Source: Paenibacillus turpanensis | GTDB lineage: Bacteria > Bacillota > Bacilli > Paenibacillales > YIM-B00363 | Direction of reading: 5' to 3' | DNA length: 64,000 bases | NCBI RefSeq assembly: GCF_011421635.1 | Contig: NZ_WTLI01000003.1 | Location: forward strand, 62,001-126,000 | Shown: positions 9,134 to 17,243 of the stretch, piece by piece | Layout of the letters: every line of letters begins with the position of its first letter | Position numbering within the stretch: position 1 is the stretch's first letter | Notes under the pieces: model-generated | What the model was told of the DNA's origin: nothing | The model's database searches: none | Seen by the model: the letters and a program-made list of their open reading frames with translations, nothing else | Translations under genes and position numbers: made by a program

Positions 9134-10093
9134 ATGACGGAAAAACAAAGTGAATTGGCGACGTTTGCCGGGGGCTGCTTCTGGTGTATGGTAAAGCCGT
9201 TTGATCAATTCCCCGGTGTACATAAGGTAACTTCAGGCTATACGGGCGGGCATACGGAAAACCCGACTTATAAAGAGGTTTGTTCGGAGACGACCGGACA
9301 TGCGGAGGCCGTGCAGATCGAATTTGATCCGCAGATTATGCCGTATGAAAAGCTGCTTTCGATTTTTTGGCAGCAAATTGATCCGACCGATCCTAAGGGT
9401 CAATTTCATGATAAGGGCCACTCCTATCGGACCGCGATTTTTTACCATAACGAGCGGCAGCGTGAGATGGCCGAAGCCTCCAAGCGGGAGCTGGCGGAAA
9501 GCGGCCGGTTCAGCAAGCCGATTGTGACGGAAATCGTGCCGGCCCAAACGTTTTATGAAGCGGAGGAGTACCATCAGGATTACTACAAGAAAGAACCGCT
9601 GCGTTATCAAATGTACCGGAAAGGCTCCGGACGCGATGCGTTTATTAAGGAGCATTGGGGCGAAAAGAAAAACAAGGAAGAGCTCAAGCGCCGCTTAACT
9701 CCGATGCAGTACGAGGTGACGCAAAACAACGGCACCGAGCCGCCTTTCCGCAATGAATATTGGGATTTCAACGGGGAGGGGCTGTATGTGGATATCGTCT
9801 CCGGCGAGCCCTTGTTCAGCTCCTTGGATAAATTCGATTCCCACTGCGGCTGGCCGAGCTTTACAAAGCCGCTTGAGGATTCTGCGGTTAAGGAAGAGAT
9901 CGATCTGTCGCACGGCATGATCCGCACCGAGGTGCGAAGCGGCGATGCGGATTCGCACTTGGGGCATGTGTTCCACGACGGTCCGGGACCAAGCGGGCTG
10001 CGCTACTGCATTAATTCGGCAGCGCTGCGTTTTATTCCGAAGGAGGATTTGGAGAAGGAAGGCTACGGGGAATATCTGAAGCTGTTTTCATAG
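9134..10093 (+). CDS. msrAB: fused methionine sulfoxide reductase MsrA-MsrB
   Basis: Residues 1-165 are MsrA, with catalytic Cys15 in GGCFWC, reducing methionine-S-sulfoxide. Residues 185-315 are MsrB, with SHCGWPSF (Cys238), [10 protein letters not shown] and catalytic Cys292 in RYCINSAAL, reducing the R form. The paired CxxC zinc motifs of some MsrB proteins are absent, so this is the zinc-free type. The length of 319 residues is normal for the fusion. The start ATG 9134 follows GGAGG. It stands alone and is probably part of the oxidative-damage repair inventory. Confidence 0.96.
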   Translation: MTEKQSELATFAGGCFWCMVKPFDQFPGVHKVTSGYTGGHTENPTYKEVCSETTGHAEAVQIEFDPQIMPYEKLLSIFWQQIDPTDPKGQFHDKGHSYRTAIFYHNERQREMAEASKRELAESGRFSKPIVTEIVPAQTFYEAEEYHQDYYKKEPLRYQMYRKGSGRDAFIKEHWGEKKNKEELKRRLTPMQYEVTQNNGTEPPFRNEYWDFNGEGLYVDIVSGEPLFSSLDKFDSHCGWPSFTKPLEDSAVKEEIDLSHGMIRTEVRSGDADSHLGHVFHDGPGPSGLRYCINSAALRFIPKEDLEKEGYGEYLKLFS

Positions 10094-10180
10094 GAAGTCC
10101 ACTTTGGGTGTGAATCTGAAGTGTGGGTTCCGGTGAAAGATGCGAAGGGTACACCATGTCAGTCACTAAGGGGGGAAGCC

Positions 10181-10846
10181 ATGCGGTTTACGAAACTAAC
10201 ATTACGAACATCAGCAATGGAACAAATGATCGATTTTTACCGCAGCGTCCTGGAGCTTCCGGTTCGTGAAGAAGACGATTCCGGCTTCTCCGTACAAATC
10301 GGGTCTACCTTAGTCCATTTCCAGCGGGTGGCTGGGAATGGGAATCCATTCTATCACTTTGCCATCAATATACCGGAGAATCGCTGGAGTGAGGCTAAGC
10401 AGTGGGCCAAAGCAAGAGTGTCGCTGAACAAAGAGCAGGATGATGACGAGGTATTTTTTGTCGATTGGAATGCGCATGCCTTTTATTTCGAGGACCCGGC
10501 GGGAAATATCGTGGAGCTGATCGCCCGGCATAACCTTGACAACGCTGTACATCACCCGTTTTCCTCTGGCGATTTGCTGGAGGTCAGTGAAATCGGGATC
10601 GTGGCGGAAGAAGTCATTCCCCTTGTGCGCAGGCTGAATGAGCTTGGTATTCCGAATTGGCGGGGGGACAGCGACGGCTTGACGCCTGTAGGGGTTGAAA
10701 ACGGCTTGTTGATCGTTGTAAAGCAGGGGCGCCGCTGGTTTTTTGCCGATCAAGCCGCCGAGTTTTATCCGGTGGAAGCTGAAGTCGAGGGGCTTGGACG
10801 ATTATCCTTTGAAGCTCGGGGCTCTATCACGCTAGCACAAGAGTAA
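10181..10846 (+). CDS. VOC-family (glyoxalase-like) protein
   Basis: I take ATG 10181 as the start because AAGGGGGGAAG lies directly upstream; an upstream in-frame GTG at 10121 lacks a ribosome site. The 221-residue product begins with a VOC module (MRFTKLTLRTSAMEQMIDFYRSVLELPV, then HAFYFEDPAGNIVELIARH around residue 110). A second, more diverged half begins at about residue 125. It resembles dioxygenase/lactoylglutathione-lyase-fold proteins of unknown substrate. No partner gene is evident. Confidence 0.8.
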   Translation: MRFTKLTLRTSAMEQMIDFYRSVLELPVREEDDSGFSVQIGSTLVHFQRVAGNGNPFYHFAINIPENRWSEAKQWAKARVSLNKEQDDDEVFFVDWNAHAFYFEDPAGNIVELIARHNLDNAVHHPFSSGDLLEVSEIGIVAEEVIPLVRRLNELGIPNWRGDSDGLTPVGVENGLLIVVKQGRRWFFADQAAEFYPVEAEVEGLGRLSFEARGSITLAQE

Positions 10847-10934
10847 AAACAGCAGCACGACCAGCGTAAAATTCGCTAAGGCGATGTCCTTTCGACCCCG
10901 TTTCATTGTTATATAAAAAGAGGAGTGGGTAGAG

Positions 10935-11897
10935 GTGCGCAATGTTTGGGGAGCCGCTGTGCCGCTGGCGCTGGCGATGTTGATCGTCGGGAGCTTTGTT
11001 CCGGTAAACAAGGCAATTACCGAGTCGTTTCCGGTTTTTCTCGCCTCGGGCATGAGGCTTGGATTAGGGTTTGTACTGCTGCTTCCGCTGGTGTGGCGCA
11101 GGGTTGGCCATTTCCCCCGGCTGGCGCTGAGGGATCACGGAGTGTTGTTCGCTCAGTCTTTCTTCGGAGTGTTTTTATTCAGTATTTTGCTGCTGGTAGG
11201 ACTGAAGCAAACGTCGGCGCTCGAGGGCTCGATCATTATGGGAACGACGCCGGTCGTGATCGGTTTGCTTTCTGTCATTCTGTTTAAGGAACGCTTTTCG
11301 ATGCAGCAGGGCTTCGCCGTCGGGACCGCTATTGCGGGTACGCTCTTGATCCAGGTGTTTGGTGCTTCCGGACATGGAGGCGGGGCGAGCGGAACATGGA
11401 TTGGCAACCTGCTTGTATTCGGCGCAGTGGTCGGCGAAGCGATTTTTATGACGTTCGGGAAGCTGGTCGCCAAGGGCACACCTCCGATGGTGATAGCCCT
11501 ATTTACAAGTATGTACGGGACGCTGTTGTTTCTGCCGTTCGCGATTTGGGAGGCGATGACCTTCTCCTTCACCAAAGCTAGTACGGTGGATTGGGCTTTA
11601 ATTTTGTACTCCGGTGCGATCGTGACGGCTCTTGCGGTCGTTCTCATGAATATGGGCACCTCGAAGCTGCCGGCGATGACGGCGGGGGTGTTCTCCGCGT
11701 TAATGCCGCTAAGCGCTGTGCTGATTTCTGCGTTGTTTTTGCACGAGCCGCTGCAATTTTATCATATCGGCGGGCTGATGCTGATTATAACGGGTGTTAT
11801 GCTGACGCTGCGGCAGCCCGCAGTGCCTGTGCCTGCACCTGCTGTTCCAGCGCCAGTTCCGACGCCATCGTCGACAAATCATTGGAAAGGGGGATGA
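10935..11897 (+). CDS. EamA/DMT-family permease
   Basis: The 320-residue product has ten membrane helices in two EamA repeats. The first begins NVWGAAVPLALAMLIVGSFVPVNKAI and ends in the ALEGSIIMGTTPVVIGLLS region; the second begins near GTWIGNLLVFGAVVGEAIFMTFGK. Proteins of this family export metabolites such as amino acids or purine-related compounds; the substrate here is unknown. The C-terminus is a Pro/Ala/Val-rich tail (about residues 296-315) that is probably cytoplasmic and disordered. The start GTG 10935 follows AAGAGGAG. The next gene begins four bases after the stop. Confidence 0.9.
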   Translation: MRNVWGAAVPLALAMLIVGSFVPVNKAITESFPVFLASGMRLGLGFVLLLPLVWRRVGHFPRLALRDHGVLFAQSFFGVFLFSILLLVGLKQTSALEGSIIMGTTPVVIGLLSVILFKERFSMQQGFAVGTAIAGTLLIQVFGASGHGGGASGTWIGNLLVFGAVVGEAIFMTFGKLVAKGTPPMVIALFTSMYGTLLFLPFAIWEAMTFSFTKASTVDWALILYSGAIVTALAVVLMNMGTSKLPAMTAGVFSALMPLSAVLISALFLHEPLQFYHIGGLMLIITGVMLTLRQPAVPVPAPAVPAPVPTPSSTNHWKGG

Positions 11898-11901
11898 GCT
11901 T

Positions 11902-12192
11902 ATGATGGCATCACCATTAGGCCGTTTTCGCGCGGTCGCTCTGGTGGAAGGCATTTCGTACTTGCTGCTGCTGTTTATAGCGATGCCGATGAAATATTGG
12001 GCCGGCATTCCGCAGCCGGTTACCGTGGTCGGGGCCGTTCACGGCCTGCTGTTCTCGTTATATATTTTGACGCTGCTGCATGTGTGGATTTCACTAAAAT
12101 GGCCGATTCTGAAAGTAATGACTGCATTTATTATTTCATTAATACCGTTTGCAAACTTTGTGCTCGAGGCTAGACTGCGGAAAGAGATGTAA
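11902..12192 (+). CDS. DUF3817-family membrane protein
   Basis: The 96-residue product has three membrane helices and the family signature FRAVALVEGISYLLLLFIAMPMKYW, then GAVHGLLFSLYILTLLHVW. DUF3817 proteins are small integral membrane proteins of unknown role, also found as C-terminal parts of some transporters. It begins five bases after the EamA gene, suggesting co-transcription. Confidence 0.88.
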   Translation: MMASPLGRFRAVALVEGISYLLLLFIAMPMKYWAGIPQPVTVVGAVHGLLFSLYILTLLHVWISLKWPILKVMTAFIISLIPFANFVLEARLRKEM

Positions 12193-12232
12193 TCCCAGTC
12201 TTGGCTTTGCTTCTGGGCGGGAAGGAGAAGGA

Positions 12233-14002
12233 ATGAAAGCGCCGCAGCTGCCGACAACCTTTACTTGGCTGAATACGGACAAGCCTCTCTCGTGGGAGCT
12301 TTTGTCTGGTCGAATCGTGCTGCTTGATTTTTGGACATACGGCTGCATCAACTGCATGCATACCGTGCCGGATTTGGCTTATCTGGAGGAGCGCTTTGCC
12401 GAGGAGCCGTTTAAGGTAATCGGGGTTCACACCGGAAACTTCGAGACGGAACGCGATGTACGGCAAATTCAGCTGGCGATCGAGCGGCTGCACATTCGTC
12501 ACCCGGTCGTGGTCGATGAAGCGGGCGTGATATGGCAGTCGTATGCGGTAAAAGCATGGCCGACGTTTGTCTTGGTCGGGCCGCGCAGGCAGATCCTTGG
12601 CACCTGGTCGGGCGAAGGCAACCGTGAGCGGCTTGCGCATGCGGTGAGCGCGGCACTGGCCGATGCTCGGGCGAAGGGGGAGCTTGATCCGTCACGAATC
12701 GCACCGAGTGAGGCCGCTGAGCCCTTGGCGATTCAATCGGGAAGGCATAAACCGGGGGCGGTGCGCACCGGCTTGGCATTTCCCGGGAAAGTGGCGGCCG
12801 ATCCGGAGCGGGGACTGCTATTCGTCGCCGATTCCGGCAACCACAGGGTGGTCGGGCTCGAGCTTCGCGGCCCGGGGATGGCGGCCGTACGGTTTATCGC
12901 GGGCGGGACGGAGCCCGGCTTCCGCGACGGTTCGGCGCAGGAAGCGCGCTTCCGCAACCCGCAGGGGCTGCATTATGCGGAGGGGTCGCTGTATATATGC
13001 GACCCCGGCAATCACCGGCTGCGGGTGCTGGACTTGGCCAGCGGCGCAGTCGGCACGGCTGCTGGCAGCGGAGAGCAGGGCCGGCCCGGCGGACGGGGCG
13101 GCCCTGCTGCGGAAGCTGCGCTGAATTCCCCGTGGGATGTGACGCAGCACGGGGAATCGCTTTATGTGGCGCAGGCCGGCGCCCACCAGATCTGGCGCTG
13201 CGAGCTTCGCAGCGGGCTGGTGGAGCCGTTCGCCGGGCGCGGCCAGGAGGCTCTCGCCGACGGCCCTGCCGGCGAGAGCTGCTTTGCGCAGCCGAGCGGC
13301 ATCGCCGTGCTCGGGGGCAAGCTCTTTGTCGCCGACAGCGAGGCGTCCGCGGTGCGCACGGTGCGTCTCAGCGACGGCGAGGTCTCGACGCTGGCCGGGC
13401 CCGACGACGAGGACGCGGGAGCCGGCGACAAGCCGCTGCTGCAGCATCCGCAGGGCGTCGCGGCGGCGGACGGTCGGCTGTTCGTCGCCGATACGTTCCA
13501 GCATGCCGTCCATCAATGGAAGCCTTCCGATAAAGGCTCGGCAGCACCTCGTGATGGAGCGGCGGAGCACCCAGAGATGAGCTGGTTTGGCACAAGGGCG
13601 CCAACGGGTACGTGGCAAACGCTTATCGGCGGACGACCGGGAGCCGAGCAAAGGGAGACACGTCCTTCCAGTGCGCCGTCTAACCTTGAGCAGAGCGCGC
13701 GCACGATCGGCCCAACCCATGAAGAAGAGACGGAGGATATGCTATCTTCCGGGGAGTGTTCCGAGCATATCGATCATCTGCTGAGTCACCTTTCGCATGC
13801 GAGCGGAATGTGTGTGCCGGGCAGTTCCAGCTGCGGTGCAGATGTCGATGTTGCTGACTGCATGGACCTGTCGCTTAACGAGCCCGGCGGGCTAACGGTG
13901 ATCGGTGAATACTTGTACGTCGCCGATACGAATCATCACCGGATTTTGGCGTATCATCTTCCGTCAGGGAAACAAGAAATCGTACATATAACCGATTTAT
14001 AA
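12233..14002 (+). CDS. thioredoxin-like domain fused to NHL beta-propeller (NHLRC2-like)
   Basis: ATG 12233 follows GGAAGGAGAAGG. Residues 1-145 form a thioredoxin/TlpA fold with the redox-type motif CINC in FWTYGCINCMH. From about residue 170 come NHL-type repeats (LLFVADSGNHRVVGLEL; SLYICDPGNHRLRVLDL; LFVADSEASAVRTVRLS; LFVADTFQHAVHQW; LYVADTNHHRILAY). A low-similarity, Cys-containing insert of about 110 residues (roughly 425-535) separates the last propeller blades. Total length is 589 residues. The architecture matches the NHLRC2 group, whose function is unclear. The 12.7-13.5 kb part is strikingly GC-rich (about 75% in lines counted by hand) compared with neighbours. Confidence 0.85.
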   Translation: MKAPQLPTTFTWLNTDKPLSWELLSGRIVLLDFWTYGCINCMHTVPDLAYLEERFAEEPFKVIGVHTGNFETERDVRQIQLAIERLHIRHPVVVDEAGVIWQSYAVKAWPTFVLVGPRRQILGTWSGEGNRERLAHAVSAALADARAKGELDPSRIAPSEAAEPLAIQSGRHKPGAVRTGLAFPGKVAADPERGLLFVADSGNHRVVGLELRGPGMAAVRFIAGGTEPGFRDGSAQEARFRNPQGLHYAEGSLYICDPGNHRLRVLDLASGAVGTAAGSGEQGRPGGRGGPAAEAALNSPWDVTQHGESLYVAQAGAHQIWRCELRSGLVEPFAGRGQEALADGPAGESCFAQPSGIAVLGGKLFVADSEASAVRTVRLSDGEVSTLAGPDDEDAGAGDKPLLQHPQGVAAADGRLFVADTFQHAVHQWKPSDKGSAAPRDGAAEHPEMSWFGTRAPTGTWQTLIGGRPGAEQRETRPSSAPSNLEQSARTIGPTHEEETEDMLSSGECSEHIDHLLSHLSHASGMCVPGSSSCGADVDVADCMDLSLNEPGGLTVIGEYLYVADTNHHRILAYHLPSGKQEIVHITDL

Positions 14003-14039
14003 AAGCTCTTCCGGTGCTGCCATAGCCGGAGGAGCTTTT
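14001..14039 (+). terminator. Rho-independent terminator
   Basis: AAAAGCTCTTCCGG pairs with CCGGAGGAGCTTTT right behind the NHL gene stop. Confidence 0.85.
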
Positions 14040-14156
14040 CCTAGTACAAAAATGTGAACAAATGATTAACGATCATTCCGAATAGCCCGAAAGAGTCATG
14101 TCACCTCGGGCCAAATCCTTTATATTGGGACATGGATATTGAAGGAGGAGTTCGTC

Positions 14157-15788
14157 ATTATCAGCTTTGCCAAACGATATGTTTTGTTCTCGTTATCTGT
14201 TCTGCTTGCGGCCATACTCCTGTTTCCCGGGCTTGTCCAAGGACATGCGTCCGTGGTGGAGATGTCGCCGGAAGCGAACAGTCAATTAACAGCAAGCCCG
14301 CAGCAGGTTTCGGTTACGTTCAACGAGCGGGTAGAAGCAGCATTGTTCGAAATAAGAGTGCTCGGCAGCGGCGGGAAAGAGGTCAGCTCGGGCAAGCCGG
14401 CCATCAGCGAGGACCGCAAGCAAATCAGCGTGCAGACGCCGAATTTGCCGGAGGGACATTACACGGTGAGCTTCCGAGTGATTTCCTCCGATGGGCATCC
14501 GATTGGCCAGTCGTATTTGTTTACGGTCGGCGAGCCGGGGACGCTGGCTGTTCAGCCGCCAAACGGTCAAAGCGGGCATGACCATCACCAAGCAGGCGGC
14601 GGAAATGATCTGCTGCTGTACGTGCTAAGAACGGCTTATTTATTGTCGTTAACCGCCTTAGCCGGCTGGGTGCTGTGGGGCATTATGTTGCGGCGGCGGG
14701 CGGATGAGGCTGTTGCTCCGGGTTACATGAAAGGGTCGCTTATTCTCCGGAGGACATTTTTACCGTTAGCTTGCTTTTGCGCCTTGTTTCAGATGCTCGG
14801 GCTTGTCGAAGGAATGGATTATACGGAAGCATGGGCGGTGCTGCTGACCTCCGCGGGCATGGCCTGGATTATCATTATTGTGCTTGCAGTGGCTGCCGCG
14901 CCTCTGCTTCATAAAAAGGCATGGTCCGATGTGCTCTGGGTTGGACTTGTGCTTGCTGCAGAAAGCGTTAACGGGCATGCGGCGGCTTATGATCCGGCTT
15001 GGGTAACGCTGCTTCTCAACGTTGTGCATTTGGCTGCGGCGGCTTTGTGGGTTGGCGGACTGCTTTATCTGCTAACTGAGTGGAGTCATCCGGAACGCAG
15101 AATTCATGCCAAGCTGTTTACCCGAACGTTTTCCGGGACGGCGCTGCTTTCGATCGCGGTACTGGCGGTAAGTGGAACGGCAGCCGCGCTGCTGTACATC
15201 ACGGATTGGCGCCTGCTTGCAGAGGTTCCATGGGGCCGCTGGCTGCTGGCCAAAACAGCAGTTGTCATCATTGTTGTAATAACTGCTGCGCTGCTTCGAT
15301 TGGGTTTGAAAAAGCGGCAGGGGGAGCTGGCGAAGCCGCTGCTGTGGCTTGATATTGGTCTTATGGCTGCCATTATCGCTATCAGTGCTGTGTTTACGAC
15401 GATCAGTCCAAGACCTTCCAACGAACCGGTAAATTGGCATGTGATGGGCGAAACGGTGCATATGACTGCGGAGATTTCGCCGGTTATCCCCGGGAAGAAC
15501 AATCTATTCACCGTCAAGGTGTGGCTTCCGGAGGGTACGGGAGCACCGAAGCAGGTCGTTATGCTGCTTCGCAATGAGCAGAAGCTTGGCACGGCGCCGA
15601 TTTCCGTCCCGATCGTTTTGGCGGATCAGCCGGCGGCCGGACTGAATTTGTTTCCGGGCTTCTCGTACTATGAATATCGGGCATCCGGTCCGTATCTTCC
15701 TTTTTCCGGGGAATGGGAGCTTGAGGTTCGCGTGATGGACCCGAAGGATGACGAGAAGGTATATAAGAGACAGTTTGTATTTTACTAA
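14157..15788 (+). CDS. ycnJ: copper resistance protein, CopC-CopD fusion (YcnJ-like)
   Basis: After a signal peptide ending in GLVQG, the mature protein begins HASVVEMSPEANSQL, a CopC domain of about 100 residues with the N-terminal His used for copper binding. A His-rich linker (GHDHHQAGGG) leads to a CopD domain with about eight membrane helices and a periplasmic C-terminal domain. In Bacillus, YcnJ imports copper under limitation. The start is unusual: the best ribosome site GGAGGAG (14144-14150) is followed by in-frame ATT at 14157, whereas the upstream in-frame TTG 14139 has no site of its own and would place the GGAGGAG inside the gene. I therefore favour ATT 14157, with modest certainty. 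Confidence 0.85.
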   Translation: MISFAKRYVLFSLSVLLAAILLFPGLVQGHASVVEMSPEANSQLTASPQQVSVTFNERVEAALFEIRVLGSGGKEVSSGKPAISEDRKQISVQTPNLPEGHYTVSFRVISSDGHPIGQSYLFTVGEPGTLAVQPPNGQSGHDHHQAGGGNDLLLYVLRTAYLLSLTALAGWVLWGIMLRRRADEAVAPGYMKGSLILRRTFLPLACFCALFQMLGLVEGMDYTEAWAVLLTSAGMAWIIIIVLAVAAAPLLHKKAWSDVLWVGLVLAAESVNGHAAAYDPAWVTLLLNVVHLAAAALWVGGLLYLLTEWSHPERRIHAKLFTRTFSGTALLSIAVLAVSGTAAALLYITDWRLLAEVPWGRWLLAKTAVVIIVVITAALLRLGLKKRQGELAKPLLWLDIGLMAAIIAISAVFTTISPRPSNEPVNWHVMGETVHMTAEISPVIPGKNNLFTVKVWLPEGTGAPKQVVMLLRNEQKLGTAPISVPIVLADQPAAGLNLFPGFSYYEYRASGPYLPFSGEWELEVRVMDPKDDEKVYKRQFVFY

Positions 15789-15815
15789 TGGGATAATGAA
15801 AGGTTGGTATTTTCA

Positions 15816-16433
15816 ATGAAAAAGATAGCCGTATTCCTCATGCTTTTGCTCAGCTTCACACTATATGCGGGAATTGCAAGCGCCCACGTTGTCGTTTATC
15901 CGAGAGAGGCTACGCAAGGCTCCTATGAAAAATTTGCAGTTCGTGTTCCGACGGAGAAGGAAGTCGCAACGACGAAGGTGGAAGTGAAAATTCCGGCCGA
16001 AGTAAATGTCAGCCGTTTTGAGCCAAAGCCGGGCTGGAGCTACACCTTTACAAAGGATGCGAACGGTAAGATCGAAAGCGTAGTATGGACGGCCGAGGGA
16101 CCGGGCTTATCTGCGACCGAGTTCGGAGAGTTTTACATGTCCGGAAAAGTAGCCGCCGATGCGAAAGCGATTGTGTGGAAAGCTTATCAAACGTATGCTG
16201 ACGGAAGCGTTGTCGAGTGGATCGGTGCAGAGGGCGCCGATAAGCCGGCTTCCGTAACAGCGGTAAAAGCGAAGGCTGCGGGTACGGACAGCCACGGACA
16301 TGATACGGGCGCAGCGGAAGCGTCTGAGCCTGCTGCGGCAGGAGGCGTAAATCTGCCGTTAATTTTATCGGCGGCAGCTTTGGTGCTTTCCTTGGTTGCA
16401 TTAATCGCTGCATTAAGCAAGAGGGCGAAATAA
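15816..16433 (+). CDS. ycnI: YcnI-family DUF1775 copper-binding membrane protein
   Basis: The start is ATG 15816. A signal peptide (MKKIAVFLMLLLSFTLYAGIASA) is followed by the mature N-terminus HVVVYPREATQGSYEKFAVRVPTEKE. That is the DUF1775 domain, in which the first His and a conserved Trp form a copper brace. A short His-containing linker and one C-terminal membrane helix (residues 178-200) anchor it. The length of 205 residues is normal. It lies 27 bases after the CopC-CopD gene, the same pairing as ycnJ-ycnI in Bacillus, and probably hands copper to or from its neighbour. Confidence 0.92.
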   Translation: MKKIAVFLMLLLSFTLYAGIASAHVVVYPREATQGSYEKFAVRVPTEKEVATTKVEVKIPAEVNVSRFEPKPGWSYTFTKDANGKIESVVWTAEGPGLSATEFGEFYMSGKVAADAKAIVWKAYQTYADGSVVEWIGAEGADKPASVTAVKAKAAGTDSHGHDTGAAEASEPAAAGGVNLPLILSAAALVLSLVALIAALSKRAK

Positions 16434-16448
16434 GAGATGTTCGAAAGA

Positions 16449-16488
16449 GGACAAGGTCCAGATTCCTGGATGCTTGTCTTTTTTTTTA
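16449..16488 (+). terminator. Rho-independent terminator
   Basis: GACAAG and CCAG/CTGG stems close around ATTC and end in GCTTGTC followed by nine T. It ends the copper operon. Confidence 0.85.
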
Positions 16489-16490
16489 AC

Positions 16491-16537
16491 GATAAAGAAT
16501 GTATAAGTTTTCAGCGGAGTTGAACACATTCTTTATC
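16491..16537. repeat. 12-bp perfect inverted repeat
   Basis: GATAAAGAATGT (16491-16502) and ACATTCTTTATC (16526-16537) are perfect reverse complements with a 23-base gap. It directly follows a terminator and precedes a second hairpin and the padR promoter, so it is not needed to end the copper operon. Confidence 0.7.
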
Positions 16538-16539
16538 AC

Positions 16540-16602
16540 AAGAAAACCTACCTATGAGTTGCGGTCGCTCATCCTTGAAGGGGCATCGATAGAGGTTTTC
16601 TT
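16540..16602. repeat. nested hairpin between terminator and padR promoter
   Basis: AAGAAAACCT (from 16540) pairs with AGGTTTTCTT (16593-16602). Inside, ATGAG (16554-16558) pairs with CTCAT (16568-16572). No family is recognised; it may be a regulatory RNA or a relic of a mobile element end. Confidence 0.5.
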
Positions 16603-16617
16603 ATGGAGTGAAATGTT

Positions 16618-16646
16618 TTGACAAATGGAGAATGCTTCAGTAATAT
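16618..16646 (+). promoter_or_regulatory. SigA promoter of second padR operon
   Basis: TTGACA (16618-16623), 17-base spacer and TAATAT (16641-16646) form a strong promoter. Confidence 0.8.
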
Positions 16647-16663
16647 GTATCTAAAAGATATAT
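16645..16663. promoter_or_regulatory. probable PadR operator overlapping the -10 region
   Basis: ATGTATCT-AAA-AGATATAT is a dyad with one mismatch, placed at the end of the -10 box. Binding by the PadR encoded downstream would block transcription of its own operon. Confidence 0.55.
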
Positions 16664-16673
16664 AGGTGAAAAA

Positions 16674-17243
16674 GTGAAACGGAAGAACAATACGCTTTAT
16701 GCGATCCTTGGAATTTTAAACGGCGGCCCGCATTCGGGCTACGATATCCGCAAACGTTTTGGCGGATCGCTCCAATATTTTTGGAGTGAAAGTTACGGAC
16801 AAATCTATCCCGTGCTGAAGCAGCTTGTGGAGGATGGATTCGCTGAGTTGATGGAAACGGAGGATCCCCGTGGAAAGAAGGTTTACCGGATCACGGCGCA
16901 GGGACGCGATTTATTTCAGCAATGGATTAAAGAGCCGGTAAATCCGATTCAATACCGCGATGAACTGCTGCTCAAGCTGTCGCTTGCAGATCGCAAGGAT
17001 GATTTCTCTATGATTTTATTACTGCGGAAAGAAGCCATCGAGCTGAAAGCAATGGTAGAGGAGCTGCGCAGGCAAAAGGAAGGACTGCAGAGACCGTTTC
17101 AAAGAGAAGAGTTTCCGACCTGGCTGCTAACTTTGGATTACGGGATCGCTTCCGCGGAGGCCAGATTGCAATGGTGTGAACAAGCAATAACAAATCTTGA
17201 GGGGAGAAGTGACGGCAATGGAGAGAAAGAGCGAGTTTATTGA
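16674..17243 (+). CDS. PadR-family transcriptional regulator (long, Vir-type C-terminal domain)
   Basis: The 189-residue product has a PadR winged helix (NNTLYAILGILNGGPHSGYDIRKRF; ESYGQIYPVLKQLVEDGFAEL; DPRGKKVYRIT) and a long helical C-terminal dimerisation domain typical of subfamily-1 PadR proteins. The start is GTG 16674 with AGGTG nearby. It overlaps the start of the hydrolase gene by 26 bases, so the two form one operon. The dyad over the promoter points to autorepression released by a small ligand, possibly a substrate of the hydrolase. Confidence 0.9.
   Translation: MKRKNNTLYAILGILNGGPHSGYDIRKRFGGSLQYFWSESYGQIYPVLKQLVEDGFAELMETEDPRGKKVYRITAQGRDLFQQWIKEPVNPIQYRDELLLKLSLADRKDDFSMILLLRKEAIELKAMVEELRRQKEGLQRPFQREEFPTWLLTLDYGIASAEARLQWCEQAITNLEGRSDGNGEKERVY

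Noticed and set aside
10847-10934. 24-codon hydrophobic minus-strand reading (MKRGRKDIALANFTLVVLL...)
   Set aside because: It resembles a small membrane peptide but has no promoter or strong ribosome site and overlaps the end of the VOC gene.
12818-13720. Long open frame of about 300 codons on the minus strand inside the thioredoxin-NHL gene
   Set aside because: It results from the very high GC of the sense gene; its product is Arg/Ala/Pro-rich without any domain, and the sense frame has clear NHL repeats.
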